Positions 1-11,700 of a stretch of DNA of 64,000 nucleotides are shown piece after piece; within the stretch, counting starts at the first letter, position 1, and each line of letters opens with the position of its first letter. Source of the stretch: Penelope pileata. Lineage: Eukaryota; Chordata; Aves; Galliformes; Cracidae. A program made the translations under genes and the position numbers. Where the stretch lies: the NCBI GenBank assembly GCA_013396635.1, contig WBMW01001268.1, forward strand, positions 1,562,830 through 1,626,829, written 5' to 3'. The notes beneath the pieces are model-generated. The model ran no database searches and was not told where the DNA came from. It saw only the letters and a program-made list of their open reading frames with translations.

Positions 1-3000
1 TGCAAACTCAGAGCACAGGAGAGACTGGAGCTATTGCAATGGATTACAAATTAGCTCAGAAACACAGGCACAAGGTGTGAGGAAGGAATGTGGCTGGAGC
101 TGGGTGGGTGAGTATCCTGAACAGGTTTCCAAACCTCTGCCCCTGCAAGCGTCTGTTCCATTAATAATTTGTTCTGTCAGTTGATATCATTTTGCAAACC
201 CAAGTAGCTCTGCACACTCAGCAATGAGGTGTTCCTGCAGCTCTTGAGTATGTACACACACACCTTTGCAGTGGGACTGTACACCAAGTCTGATTTTGAA
301 CGTGCACGTAGTGCCACGCTGGGGCATGGCAGCCCCATCGGGAACACCTGCAGGAGCTCAGTGCAAGCTGCTGCTTCCACTGAGCTCTCTACAAGCCCTG
401 TGACTTGCTCAGATTTGTTTCTCATTCCAGCAGCGTATTGCTAATAAGCTGACTGCAGGTATCTCACCCGCTGATGGCCAGCGTCCCCTGGATCAGAGGT
501 TACCACATGCAGTGGTAACTGACAGCAGAGCAGGTGGGGTTACAGCAAGTCCACTGAGTGCTCAGCGGGATCTTTCCTGCTCCTGGGCAAGAGGGCAGTA
601 TCCCATCTCCCTCATCTGGCTGCTGGGTTGCAGATTGGTGACTGTCATACAGCCACATGCCACCCCCAGCCCACTACAGCTTCCTAAGTCACCATCTTCT
701 TGGGTATGAGCCCAGAGGCCCTGGGAGTAAGAAAAGCCTCCCCCTGAAGGGCAGTTTGTGCTTTTGCCAAGTTTGGGGTCTGGGCCATGCTGGGAGCCAC
801 ATCTCAGATGCAGCTGCTGCCCTCAGGCCTGCTGATCCCTGCAGACTTGGCCTTCCACAAGCACCAGGGACTTTGCACAGGAGTGTGCTTGTAATGTGGA
901 AATCAGAGCATAGATAGATAGGGACACTAAAAAGGTGTGAGCTACCAGCCTGGTTCAGCCTTATATTAATCATGTTCCCCTTCTTGTTGCCGTGGGCCCT
1001 GGTGCTTCCTGCTTGCTTCCCTCCTTGCAAAGTTGCACAGAATTTATCTTTGGTAGAAGCTCCATCTACCATCTCTCTCCTCTCCCCTTTCTTGCCTGTT
1101 GCCTCACCGGGTGTACCCCTCCCTTTCCCAGGCAGTCCTCTTTCTAAAAACTGTATTTATCTTGCATGAATGGAGCTGGGGAAGGGAAGTGACTGGGAGA
1201 GGTGTTGAATCAGAGTCCCCAGCTATAACAAAAACAAGTAAAGGCAGTGTGATTTTAAGAACTGGGACTGGAAAATCCTCAGTTGGTTGGTAAGTCAGCA
1301 ATGAGAGAGAATCCAGGAAAACTATGTTTTCATTGGTTAAAATCCCTGCAGTATGATTACAAAACACATTGATGTAGAGAAAAATCACTGAAATGAGAAC
1401 ATAGTACAGCTGTGCCCCTGTGAAGAAATCACAGCAAAACCTTTGTTACCATAGAAAAGTGCAAATCACAGGCATGTTTCACTGAAGACTTTGTGCTGCT
1501 GTTTCTGTCAATTACTGTCCAAGCTATCAGGACTGGAACATCTATAGACATGTTTAACACAGCGGGTGGTAAGCTGGATAGGTAACAACAGATAGGCTCT
1601 GACCATAGCTCTGTCTACCACCCAGTCCCGATAATCTCCAGCAGTTGTCAGGAGAGGATGTTCAGGAAAAAACAAAGCAGAGTGTGGACACAGCAATCCC
1701 TCTGTGACAACAACCTCCCTGCTCCAGTGATGAGCCATTTAGGAACTTTCTGAGCTGGAGGCTGCTGCCAGGCTTTGATATCTGATAGGCACTGACAGAC
1801 CTACCTTTCTTGAATTTGTCTAATCATTTTCTGAACCAATGTGAACTTTTGAACTTCACCATAGCAATGAGTCTCACAGTTTTAATATAGGAAATACTGC
1901 GTGGGAGGAAAATTGACTTCATTTTGTTTGTTTTCTCTCTGTCAATGGATAATTTTATTAGCTAACTTGTGTTGCAGAGGATAGTGAATAAGCATTTCCC
2001 ACTCATTTTCTCCACAACATCTGCAACATCAAATCGATCAACTCTACCTTAGTAATCTCTCTTTTAAAACGACAAAAAAAGAGGCTGTTAGATTCTCCAT
2101 GCAGAGAGCTGCTCCCTATGTGTTATCACCCCAGTTATCCTTGTTAGTGCACTCCTGAGCCCACCGATTCTGTGATTCTGTTTGTGGAGTAGCATGGCCA
2201 CAAATGCATCAGAGCTCCAGCCACCAGCCACCTGTGGCTCTGTACAGTGGTATGTGAGTGTTTTGTTCTTGGGTCTTTCTCTAGTGACATCTGTGTGCAT
2301 TTTTGACAGCTGTTGTGCTGGCTGCAGTTTTCAGAGAAATCTTCACTGTGACCTGAAGATCTTTCTTGAGTTATGCCAGCTAATTTAAAGAATATTGCTG
2401 TCCATGTAAGGCTGAAATTTGTGTTAGAGGATATAGTCCTCTTAAACAATCCGATGTTAATTTCCTTTACCATGCAACGTGAATGTTCCTATTGACAAGC
2501 TCTTGTGAGAAACTGATACCTAAAGGCAATAGAAAATTTGGTATGAAATCTCTCTTTGGTATGAGAACGGCATTCTTAGGCAGAACAAGGCAAAACTTGG
2601 AAGCAAATTCCTTCTTTAATGTTCACTTCTATGGGAATTTTTAATACATCCAGGTCTTTTGTCTTCTATTGGCTCCACATCATAATGCAGATTAGGCTGA
2701 AGGCTGAAAGTCATCACTAACAGTTGTGAAATGAGTTACTATCTTTAGTCCATTTCAAAACTCCCATTATTTCATCTGAAACACATGCTGAAATTCTCAA
2801 AGAGCCAAGAACTGAATCAGCAGGGAGAAGAAATTTTTTCTGCTACTCTAAGGTTATATCTCTGAATGAAGAAACATCAATACAGGTAGAAGACTGTGTA
2901 CCTGTTACATATGCTTTCTTTGTCTCTATGGATAAAGAAAGAATACCATCTAGTTGTTACTCTTTTCCATAGCCTTATTATTCACCAAAAAATGTGAAGA

Positions 3001-3840
3001 GTAGAGCTGAGGTCTCTGAATGCCTTACAGATGCTCACAGAACTCAGCGAGCCATCTTTCATCAAAGCCATGGGCTGCTTTAGAGATTAAGTTTTGTCTT
3101 TGAAAAATCAAGCCATCATCTTCCTAGGTATTAATACTAAGCTCGCATTTTCTACTCAGCTTCTGTCCCAGCAGGACTAACATAATCTTCATTGGTTTGC
3201 AAATTGCAGACAGCTCCCTTACACATACTCTAGCTTCTCAGCTCTATTTTTCCTACTGAAACTCTTCTGGAGAAGGGATGGGGGGGCTTGTTTCCCCCAT
3301 AGAAAAATGAAAAAGTGTTTGCATGATAAAAATGATGCCTGTTGCATGGTAGTTTAAACAAAAGAACCGTACCATGGACATTTTCTTCTGTAGCGTAGAG
3401 CAGCTTGGAAGCTGTATAATGCATCTTGACAGCAGTACAAATCACTAAAGGTCAAGGGCTTGGGGATTAACCACATCCTCATACAATAGGCTGGTATAGA
3501 AAGGGCAGGACCATGACGGTTCAGCTTTAGAATGAAAGATTTTGAATAGAGCTGAGGGAAACAGATTTGTGGAAACGCAGGACTAGCTGATTGAACCCTT
3601 CCAGTACTCAGGCAGGATAATAAGATCTCAGTGCAGATGCATATATGGTGCTCTTCCCATTCTTTTTAAAGCAATCAACATCTGGCTGTGAGGACTCTAC
3701 TCCTAGCATAGCTCTTGCCTTTCTCCCCATATTTACTTTAGCTGCAAATGTTCCATTCGGCTACAGATTTCCAGAGATCTTTACTATTTCTAAACTCTAG
3801 ATCAAGACTGGAGGTTCCACTTCAAAACCACCATTACTCC
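1..3840. other. unique noncoding DNA, no gene recognised
   Basis: No open frame here exceeds about 130 codons and none resembles a known domain. There is no recognisable transposable element. The first 1.2 kb is somewhat GC-richer, and the rest is AT-rich with scattered short homopolymers. A short ATTCTGTG-like doublet near 2165 resembles a CR1 tail but lacks the preceding CR1 3' end, so it is not called. I see no promoter, splice pair or RNA gene I would defend. Confidence 0.6.
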
Positions 3841-4004
3841 ACAGGGTCAGGCAAGCTGCTTCGTTAATCCCTGTGTTGGTCTTCCTATATAAAATGGAAA
3901 TAAATAATGACCTCTCTCAAATACTGTTAGGGTTAGTTCTTACAGAACTTCTTGCAGTTGTAGTCCTATAATGTACAAAACATTATAGCACTAACACCTG
4001 GGGT
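3841..4004 (+). repeat. ancient MIR/MIR3-type SINE fragment
   Basis: The stretch follows the MIR3-class core in order: a counterpart of GGGCAAGTCACTTAACCTC, then TTCCTATATAAAATGGAAAT (family form TTCCTCATCTGTAAAATGGG), GACCTCTCTC, an eroded GGTTGT block, and finally ATAATGTAC...TATAGCAC...CCTGG (family form ATAATGTATGTAAAGCGCTTAGCACAGTGCCTGG). The order of blocks is more telling than any single one. Divergence is high, as expected for an element predating the bird lineage. Subfamily assignment is not secure. Confidence 0.55.
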
Positions 4005-4230
4005 TGACAAATAAGGTCTGTTTCTAGCATAGCAGTAAAAGTTATTGCTGACAATCCTGCCTGCTGAAATTGCCAATGGTTTGACTAGACAGCAGCAGAT
4101 GATTTGGTATGCGAAATGCTATCAACTTAAATCCTACCACTGATGGACATTTTCAGTCAATCCAATTAAGTCAGTTCTTTATGTAAAATGCTGGACGTCA
4201 GGTTTGGAAGGTGGTGATTAAAAATAAAAA

Positions 4231-4445
4231 TATTACAATCATTGAAGGACTGAGGTTGGAAGGTACCTCTTCAGATCATCTAGTCCAACCTGCTCTGCTC
4301 AAGCAGGGTCAGCTACAGCAGATTGTCCATGACAATGTCCAGTTGTGTTTTAAGTATCTCCACAGATGGAAGAACTACTATCCACAACTTCTCTGGGCAA
4401 CCTGTTCTAGTGTTACTCATAATTTCTCAAAGCTAGCACACTTTT
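4231..4445 (-). mobile_element. CR1 LINE 3' fragment (5'-truncated)
   Basis: Read on the plus strand this is the reverse complement of a CR1 3' end. It begins with a decayed ATCATTGAAGG tail and GAGGTTGGAAGGTACCTC, then TCAGATCATCTAGTCCAACC. It continues with the CTCAAGCAGGGTCA...AGATTG block and CCACAACTTCTCTGGGCAAC before similarity is lost near 4445. CR1 elements insert with severe 5' truncation, so a 3' fragment of about 200 bp is normal. No pol coding remains intact. The subfamily is one with the AGCAGGGTCAGCTACAGCAG block. Confidence 0.9.
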
Positions 4446-5879
4446 TTTTTTAAACTACCATACTAATTTAGTCGCACGTGTTTATAGTTTCTTCCAGTCC
4501 CATAATTCCCTCATTTGTGCCTGAGTAAATTAGTCACTTCAGAGATCTCTAATCAAAATGTATCTACTTGGCTGAGACCATACAATACACCCGGCTAACA
4601 CATATTTTACTCCTTTTTGTTTTGTGAATTTGAGTATTTGCACACCTCCTTATTCAGGTATAGACTCAGGTACACACTCAGGTACAGAAAAGCGTTTGTA
4701 AGTTTTAGGTCTTGTTATAAAGAAAGTAGAATGAGAGAATTGCTTAGAGTACAATCCCTAGAAAGAAGCTATGCATCAATGATGGCAAATAAATGAACGT
4801 GAGCTCACAGGGGAATAAGGTGGTAACAGATCTGAAATAGTCTTTGATGTACAATCAGGAACACACTACAGAAACTACCTTCAGAAACATTTTTTACAAG
4901 AATGTTACAAGACTAATTGCATACAGATCTTATGACCTTGTTCTAAGGAGAAACCTTCAGGATAGTACAGTAAAGAGCCAAAGAGATGGTTCCAGGACTG
5001 TAGAAAATTATTTTTAGAGGACCCAAACAGCTCTGTCTATGTATCAAGAAAAAAAAAATTGATGTTTGATTTGATTCTAGGATAAGAGTACATAAGAAAA
5101 CCAAGTACCAAAGGACTCTTCACGTGTCTAGATAGAGTACAACTATTATCGACTATTAGAATCTCTGTCCAATAAATTAAAGTGAAAAATGAAGAAAATG
5201 TTTTAAGCAAGAAGGAAGGAGTAAGTTATTCTGGATAGTGGTAGATTTTCCAACATCTAATGCATTCCTAAGAATACTGAACTTCTACAAGAGATGTTTT
5301 GATCAAGTTGAAATTATACTTGATTTTTGCAAGAGTAGCCATTAGAAATTTAACATTTTTCACTCTGGAAGAGGAATTTCCAGGCCCATATGCAGTCAAG
5401 TCTACCTGTTCTGTAAGAATTTGTATCATGAGTTCAATGAAGACTTTGCATTTTAAAATTTGATTTAGAAGCACTAAGTCATTCTTCTAAGATGTTAAGC
5501 TATGGGACACAGCTTCAGAAATTTGATTCCCTGAGAAGAAAGATATACAAAGAGTTGCTTACATAGTCATATCAAAATTTCAAACTAGTTTTTCAAAGGA
5601 CAGGTTGTTCGGCTCTAATACTCCAACTTTGTGATTCTAGCATGTGTCAGCTACATTATCTGAGCTTTCTGTGACATGCATGCACAGAAAATACAAAATA
5701 CCTAAGCTCACCCTTTCCTCTTCTACATAAACTGTACATCAGAAATCGTTTCCTATATTAGAGATCAACTGAGAGGACTGCACCAGAAAAGCCTATTGAA
5801 ATGATTTTTTCCACTCCCATCAATGGAAGTATTTTTCCCTGAAATCAGTAGCAATGACATTATTGAGTATCAGTGAAGC

Positions 5880-6520
5880 GTTGCAAGGACAATGAAGCTT
5901 TCAGAGAACACTCTTCTTTTAGCTGCACTCACTGGGTAATGAATGTCAGCGTTCTTTGCCAAAGGGCAGGGCATTTTTTGCAGCTCCCATTTCAGTAATT
6001 CTGCTAAGATACTTGTGCCCGTTTTTCAAATAAAAGCAAGACAAGTCAAAATACTATAGGTTATATGAACTGTGCATCCCACAAAAGCCTGACGGACAGG
6101 AAAGATGTCACTGAATGCCACTGTTTATTAGTAACATGGCTCCACGAAAGAATTATTATGTAGAATTTTTGTTCACTAATTATATGCTAAATTACATTAA
6201 ATTATCACAGTAGTGCCTTGTAATTACAGTTATTATGACAAACACCAAACAAATGAGTAAAGGAGTGACCTCTTTCATTTGAAAAGAGGCAACAAATCTC
6301 ATCAATGCCAGCTTTCTGAATATGCAGCATTAGTGTCAATTTTCATTTGTGATTTGCAATTGAAAGGACTTCTTCAATTAGCTTTTTTAAAGCCCACTGC
6401 TCAGTGAAGGTCTCCCCTGTTTAGCTTAGACAAAAGTGGATAAAACTGCTCCCACTGGCTATCAGTCATTTCTTCATCCTCTTTCCAGGTGGCCTCCCCT
6501 TGTCTACATAATCCACGGCA
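5880..6520. promoter_or_regulatory. possible conserved noncoding element
   Basis: This is an inference from texture only. It is an unbroken AT-rich, repeat-free segment with dense homeodomain-type cores (TAATTA/ATTAAT around 6176-6240, CAATTAG near 6375), CAAAG-type SOX/TCF cores and few CpGs. Conservation cannot be seen in one genome. It has no coding potential in any frame. It could equally be ordinary AT-rich intergenic DNA. Confidence 0.25.
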
Positions 6521-7891
6521 TAGTATTCCACAGGCCTCCTAAACCTGGGGTTTAAAAAAAATCACAGTAAAGTTATATAATGTTAAATTATTTGTGTCCA
6601 AACTTCAAAGCTAGGAACCTTCTGGATTTTGATTACATTTGTGCTTTACCTTGCTTGCCAATACCTAACTACTACAAATCCAGGCTACGTTTAAACAGCG
6701 CAATTGCCTGCAGTGCAATTCTCACACCTTTGTCATTATCAACAAATCTTTGACTTTATCTTTGTCAACAAGGTCCTTCCATTTCATATCTAATCCACAG
6801 AAGAGTTGAAAAGTTGTCCATTCAAGAAATCAAGGAGGAGCCAACCGTCACTCCTATGCAGCTTCTAACATGTGCTTGTCAGACACACACAAAACACATT
6901 ACATTTCCATTCTATTCAATGACCATTAATAACACAATGAATAGTTTACTGGCATATTTATTTCAAGGAACTATGAAATTCCAATGAATATGTTTTGTTC
7001 CTACTGCTAAGATAATGTTAGCTCACATGGTAGTTATTAGCACATAGAAAGAACAACTCTGTATGACTGAGACATATGAGTATTCAAGTACTTGCTATTT
7101 CAAACACACAAGAACATAGACTGAAATGGCAGCTCTCGTATATTCCTTTAGTGTAGGCACAGCAATGCTGCTGACTGACCCATCACCATTAACTATCAAC
7201 ATCCCAATTTGATCTGCAGCTATCCAGGCAGTAATTATTGAATAAGAAGCTAACCTGGAAGAAACTGATGCAGCACAAGCAGAAAAGATAATCTAAATTC
7301 ATTAGATGGCATGTCTTATTAAAGATTTTGAAGAGAGGATCAGCCAGATCAAAGTCTTGCCAGACTGAATGATATGCTCGGAAATATTATATACACCATA
7401 CATGGCAGGGCTATTTAGAATATTAGATTTATTTTCTGAGAATCAAAACCAGGATGCCATGCTATGGCTACTCCAAAATTCTGAAATCCATTAGCCAAGT
7501 GTTTTCAACAATTAGCCAATACTAATCCCAAAGACTGTAAGCATATTCTTTAACAAAATTTTAACACAACACTACAATTCTGTTGCAGGGCAGGCTTTAC
7601 CTCCATGTGGTTTATAATCCATGTGCACATAGATGTGATTTTGTTCATTTTTAAAACACATTTCCCTCTTAGCTGAGTGTGTTGGCTATTCAGACAGCAT
7701 ACAGTCTTAATGCATCATGGGTTAGAGCAGGAAATGTTGAGGCTATCAAACAAGCCTGGCATTTAATGGTATAAATCAGAATTTGATGAAGATTCCAAGG
7801 CACAGTATAGAGAGCTTAAATAGAAAGCCAGCTGTCTGTGCTCTCAAAAAGAAACAACTTTGTTTTCATTTTATTTTTTATCTACTTTTTT

Positions 7892-7907
7892 ATTTGCATA
7901 AATGACA
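7892..7907 (+). promoter_or_regulatory. octamer (POU) site next to a TALE site
   Basis: ATTTGCAT at 7892-7899 is the canonical octamer bound by POU-domain factors. It is followed directly by AAATGACAG, containing TGACAG, the MEIS/TGIF core. Single sites of this length occur by chance in a window this size, so the call depends on the adjacency of the two motifs. Confidence 0.3.
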
Positions 7908-10900
7908 GCAACTCTTGAGTGGCACTGCCCTTTAAAAGCATGTTGAACAAACTCAAAAGAAAGAGGACTGAATACAGTTTCCTCCAGTCTGATTTATCTG
8001 CTCAAGACTCATTTAGCTACAGACCTGACTGATTTTGCTCAATTCATCAAGATCAGACCCCCAATCCAATAGCTCCAAACCATTTTGATCTGTTATTAAC
8101 AGAAAGGAGAAACTTTCCTCTCTCTTCCCTGTCTGCCTCTCCTGTACTATACTAAAAGTTTCTTGTGGCCACATTCTCCAAGTTGTAAATATCTGTGATA
8201 TTCTGTTTGTTTACAGAAAGATCTATCTGAAGCAGAATAAACAGTTAACCAGAGCTGAGCAAAAGACTGTAGCTGGGGAATAGCCGGAGTAAGTAGTACA
8301 GTTCCCAGGAGAATCCAGTGGGGTATGCTTAATATCTATTGTTTATCAGTCTGTCTGAGGTATGTACATTTTATCAACCTCACACAATCCTAGTTGGTAC
8401 ATGTTAAAAATGCAGCCCTATGTCATAAAGGTATTTTGTCTTTTATGGGACTAAAAGGGAATTAGACTTGTAAATAATAACTAAATCCAACAGCATGCTT
8501 CACTGGTATGCTCCTTATGTACATGCATACAGTTTTTCAGCTTGCCTATCTTATGGATAGTGCAACATCACTGCACTGAACTTGGCACAAAAAGCCATTT
8601 CTCCTTCCAGAAATAGTCAATGTAATTTTCTGCTCAATGTCAGTAATGCATTTAAAGAAATGTTACTATTCTTGCAATAAAAGATGCTACTGAAAACATA
8701 TCTTATGAAAACACATCATTATCATAATCAAGATGAGATGACCCATTCTTAATCTCCCTAAACTCCAGTGGGCTCATCACTTTGTTAATTGGTTTCATCT
8801 ATGCTGGTGCTATTATCAACAAGATTTTATGAAGCAGGGGTCAGAGCTACCACATCACTCAACATCGTATTGCTGGATTATCCTGATCTAAACTTGAATA
8901 GGGTTCATCCTTCATAACCTCATTGACCTGTTTATTTCAGGTCAAAATCAGATCACCCTAACACATATCGAATACCTTCTTCCAGACTGGAATCACAGGT
9001 GACTACTCTGCTAAGTCATTTCAAACAGCTATGTAGACAGTCAGTTCTCAAGCATTTATAACTTGCAATTCCTGGCTATTAGAATTTTGTGAGTTAGAAA
9101 ACTTCCTCCAAACCTCTATTTGCTGTCCACATCAATTCATTTGATCACTTTTAGGAGCAAGGGGTCTTTGGAGCTCCAAAAATTTTTACAGCAGTCATTT
9201 TTTTATTTACATGCTTTACTTACTGATAACCAATCTTAGTCAATCCTGTTTACTATCAGATTTTTCTAAATAGTTCTTTTCAACATCCATACTTAGGTCA
9301 CAGGTAAGGATAGCATGCACTGCCCTTGTCCACATTGTCAAATAACTGTTTGCTAAGAACCACCCATTACTGACTTTGTAAAGTGGTATACTGCTTGAAA
9401 CGTGGCCAAGAATGTTTTTTTTGACACTTAATTCTGCAATGTCCCCAAAAGACACTACAGCAACCAAGAGGCAGGTCTGTTAGCACTCAGGTACAGTGAC
9501 TAACAAGGGGAAACCAGTTCATTACCATGCAGAAGTAGCAAACCTGTTAAATTATGACCCTCACCTGAATACTACTCAACAGGCTGTGCAGTGTCAGAAT
9601 TCATGTGATAGTCAAGCAGCAGCTTCCAAAGGACTAGCCTAGCAGGACTGTGAAGCAGTTTTGTTAACAATGTCGAGGTCCAACTGTGCTGTGATGCTTG
9701 GGGCACTGCTCAAGGCTAGAAGTGGCAGGGAAGAGTCAAAGCATGCTACAGAGAAGAAAGTGGGAACGTCACAAATATCATTCTATCCTATTCAGCTGAT
9801 AAAAGTACCTGTCCCCTTTCTATTATTTGCTGACTTTCAGAGGAGTTGTGTGCAATCGTTTGCCAGCCACTAGCCCAATCAGCAGATAGTTCAGGATAAC
9901 AGAAATTATTTCAGCTAACTGGAGAAATGTTTACTTCTATGCACCAGGCAGCTTCAAAGAAAATTATGTCAATAGGGACAGTCTCTTTCCAGTGAGTTTG
10001 AGAATTTTATTAGTAGGGCTGTGCAGCCTAATCTAGCTGGAAGCTCAGGAAGCAAAACATAGGGACATTGTCTGAAAGTAGTGCGCTGACAACTTGTCAA
10101 CTGAAGCATGTTAATGTGTCTGTACTTGTGGAATGACTGATGTTTTCATAGCAGAAGTGAGTGACATTGTCCACAGCTTCAAGCCTCACTGCTGCAGGAT
10201 GAGTTTCAACAGCTTGAACTCCTATTAGAATCTCTTTCTCTGTTTCATTGAGGAAGACACTGATCTGAACTTAGCTAACAGTTTTTAGGTCACTGTTATA
10301 CTGTATTCAGGGAGGATTTATTATTTTTTTTCATTTATTTATAGCAGTAGTTCAAAATTTGTGGGCTTGAAGTTTCCTTGTCTTTCTCACAAGCAATAAC
10401 ACAGGTGCTAAGAAAATATCATCAAAAAAAATAAAAATAAATTAAAAAAAAACTTGAGAACTAGACTCTTAGATAATTTTCACCTTCCAGTTCCATGCTA
10501 AAGGTCCAAAATAGGTTGATGAAAACTTCTCTACTCACAGATAAGCGATAGATTAATTGCATGGTAGCAGATATCTTTACTGCTTGAAGACTATCTATCC
10601 CCATCTACGGTGAAATGCACAGACAATTACTATCACAGTTTAGGATGAGAAATCAAATAAAAGGAAAAACTTCTAGTTAAAACTGGCAAGGAGGGTAATC
10701 AGACAAGAGAAAAACATAAAACTACTCTTCAAACTGGCCAGGACATCAGGCCTATTGATTCTGCAGCTGTGAACATGCGAAGCCTGAACTTCAGAAAGAC
10801 AGCAGGCTCCAATGTGCCAAGGCTCTATGGGACAGTCATTTAGGGCAAACTCAGGTGCACTGTTGCTTAGGAATTGATCTTTCTTTCAGTGCTCTTCTGG

Positions 10901-11183
10901 TATCCTCCTCTGTCTTTCCCCTTGGAGGGGAGCTGATAGCTCAGATGGCCATGAGCAGACCAGCTGGTGAGTTAAGAGAAGGCGGCTAGCTCTCTGAGGA
11001 CTGAGGGCTTGGAGCAGGAGAAGTTTGCTTCAACAGGAGGAGAATTAGACTAATCTTGTACAACCCCCACTTCTCTCATTTCTTACACAGATTCATTCAC
11101 TTCTTATCTTGCATGAAAGGCAGGGGAAGCTCTGGGGATGCTAGGGCAGTCACTGAACAATATCAAAGAACCAAGAGGAATAC

Positions 11184-11700
11184 TGTTGTGGTTTAACCTG
11201 CAGGCAGCTAAACACCACACAGCCATTTGCTCACTCCCCCCAAGTGGAATGAGGGAGAGAATTCAAAACGCAATAGAATTTGTGAGTTGAGAGAAAAACT
11301 ATTTGCTAAGACAGGAGAGGAAAATGGAAACATATGCAACAATAACAACATACATATCTGCAATGTAATTACTTGCCACTCAATGCCCAGCAACAGCAGA
11401 ACTGCCTGACAGCCGCCAGCAACACAAGGCCTCACCACCCACTGACCAAGATCCAGCAACCCCCAAGCAAGGACCACTCCCTGGCCCACACCTCACAGCT
11501 TTATAGCCTTCTGCACGATTTCACTACCATGTGGTACGGAACAACCCTGTGCCTAATTCAGGCCAGCTGTCCTGGCTCCACCTCACTTCCTACACCACAA
11601 AGGCAGCAGCTCTTCTGCCAAGTGGCTTGATGTGGGCTCTCTGGTGTGCTGCTATCACTCAGCAGCAACCAAAACACTGTTTCAGACAAAGCCAGGGTAG
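11184..11700 (-). mobile_element. degenerate solo LTR of an avian endogenous retrovirus
   Basis: The plus strand starts TGTTGTGGTTTAACC, then AGCTAAACACCACACAGCC, the reverse complement of the 3' end of an LTR family abundant in Neoaves. Matching blocks follow in the right order: TCACTCCCCCCAAGTGG, a degenerate AACAATAACAAC tract, the CACCACCCACTGACC block, a TATA-like CTTTATAG (11499-11506, sense strand CTATAAAG), and CCAGCTGTCCTGGCTCC. The sense strand is therefore minus. The U3 end is eroded and its terminus and target duplication are not resolved. No internal retroviral region adjoins it, so this is a solo LTR left after recombination. The exact family name, and its ERVL-like status, are from memory and tentative. 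Confidence 0.75.

Larger units (their letters stand above)
4446..11183. other. AT-rich unique DNA, no gene recognised
   Basis: The longest open frames are around 75 codons and none has a recognisable domain. There is no CR1 or LTR. The segment has many TAAT cores and A/T runs, including an A-rich stretch at about 10423-10450. A canonical POU octamer, ATTTGCAT, lies at 7892-7899, followed by a TALE-type TGACAG. The part at 5880-6520 is listed separately as a possible regulatory element. Confidence 0.6.

Noticed and set aside
2160..2185. ATTCTGTG doublet resembling a CR1 tail
   Set aside because: The conserved CR1 block that should precede the tail is absent.
3926..3936. GTTAGGGTTAG, telomere-like
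   Set aside because: Under two repeat units and explained by the MIR-like element it lies in.
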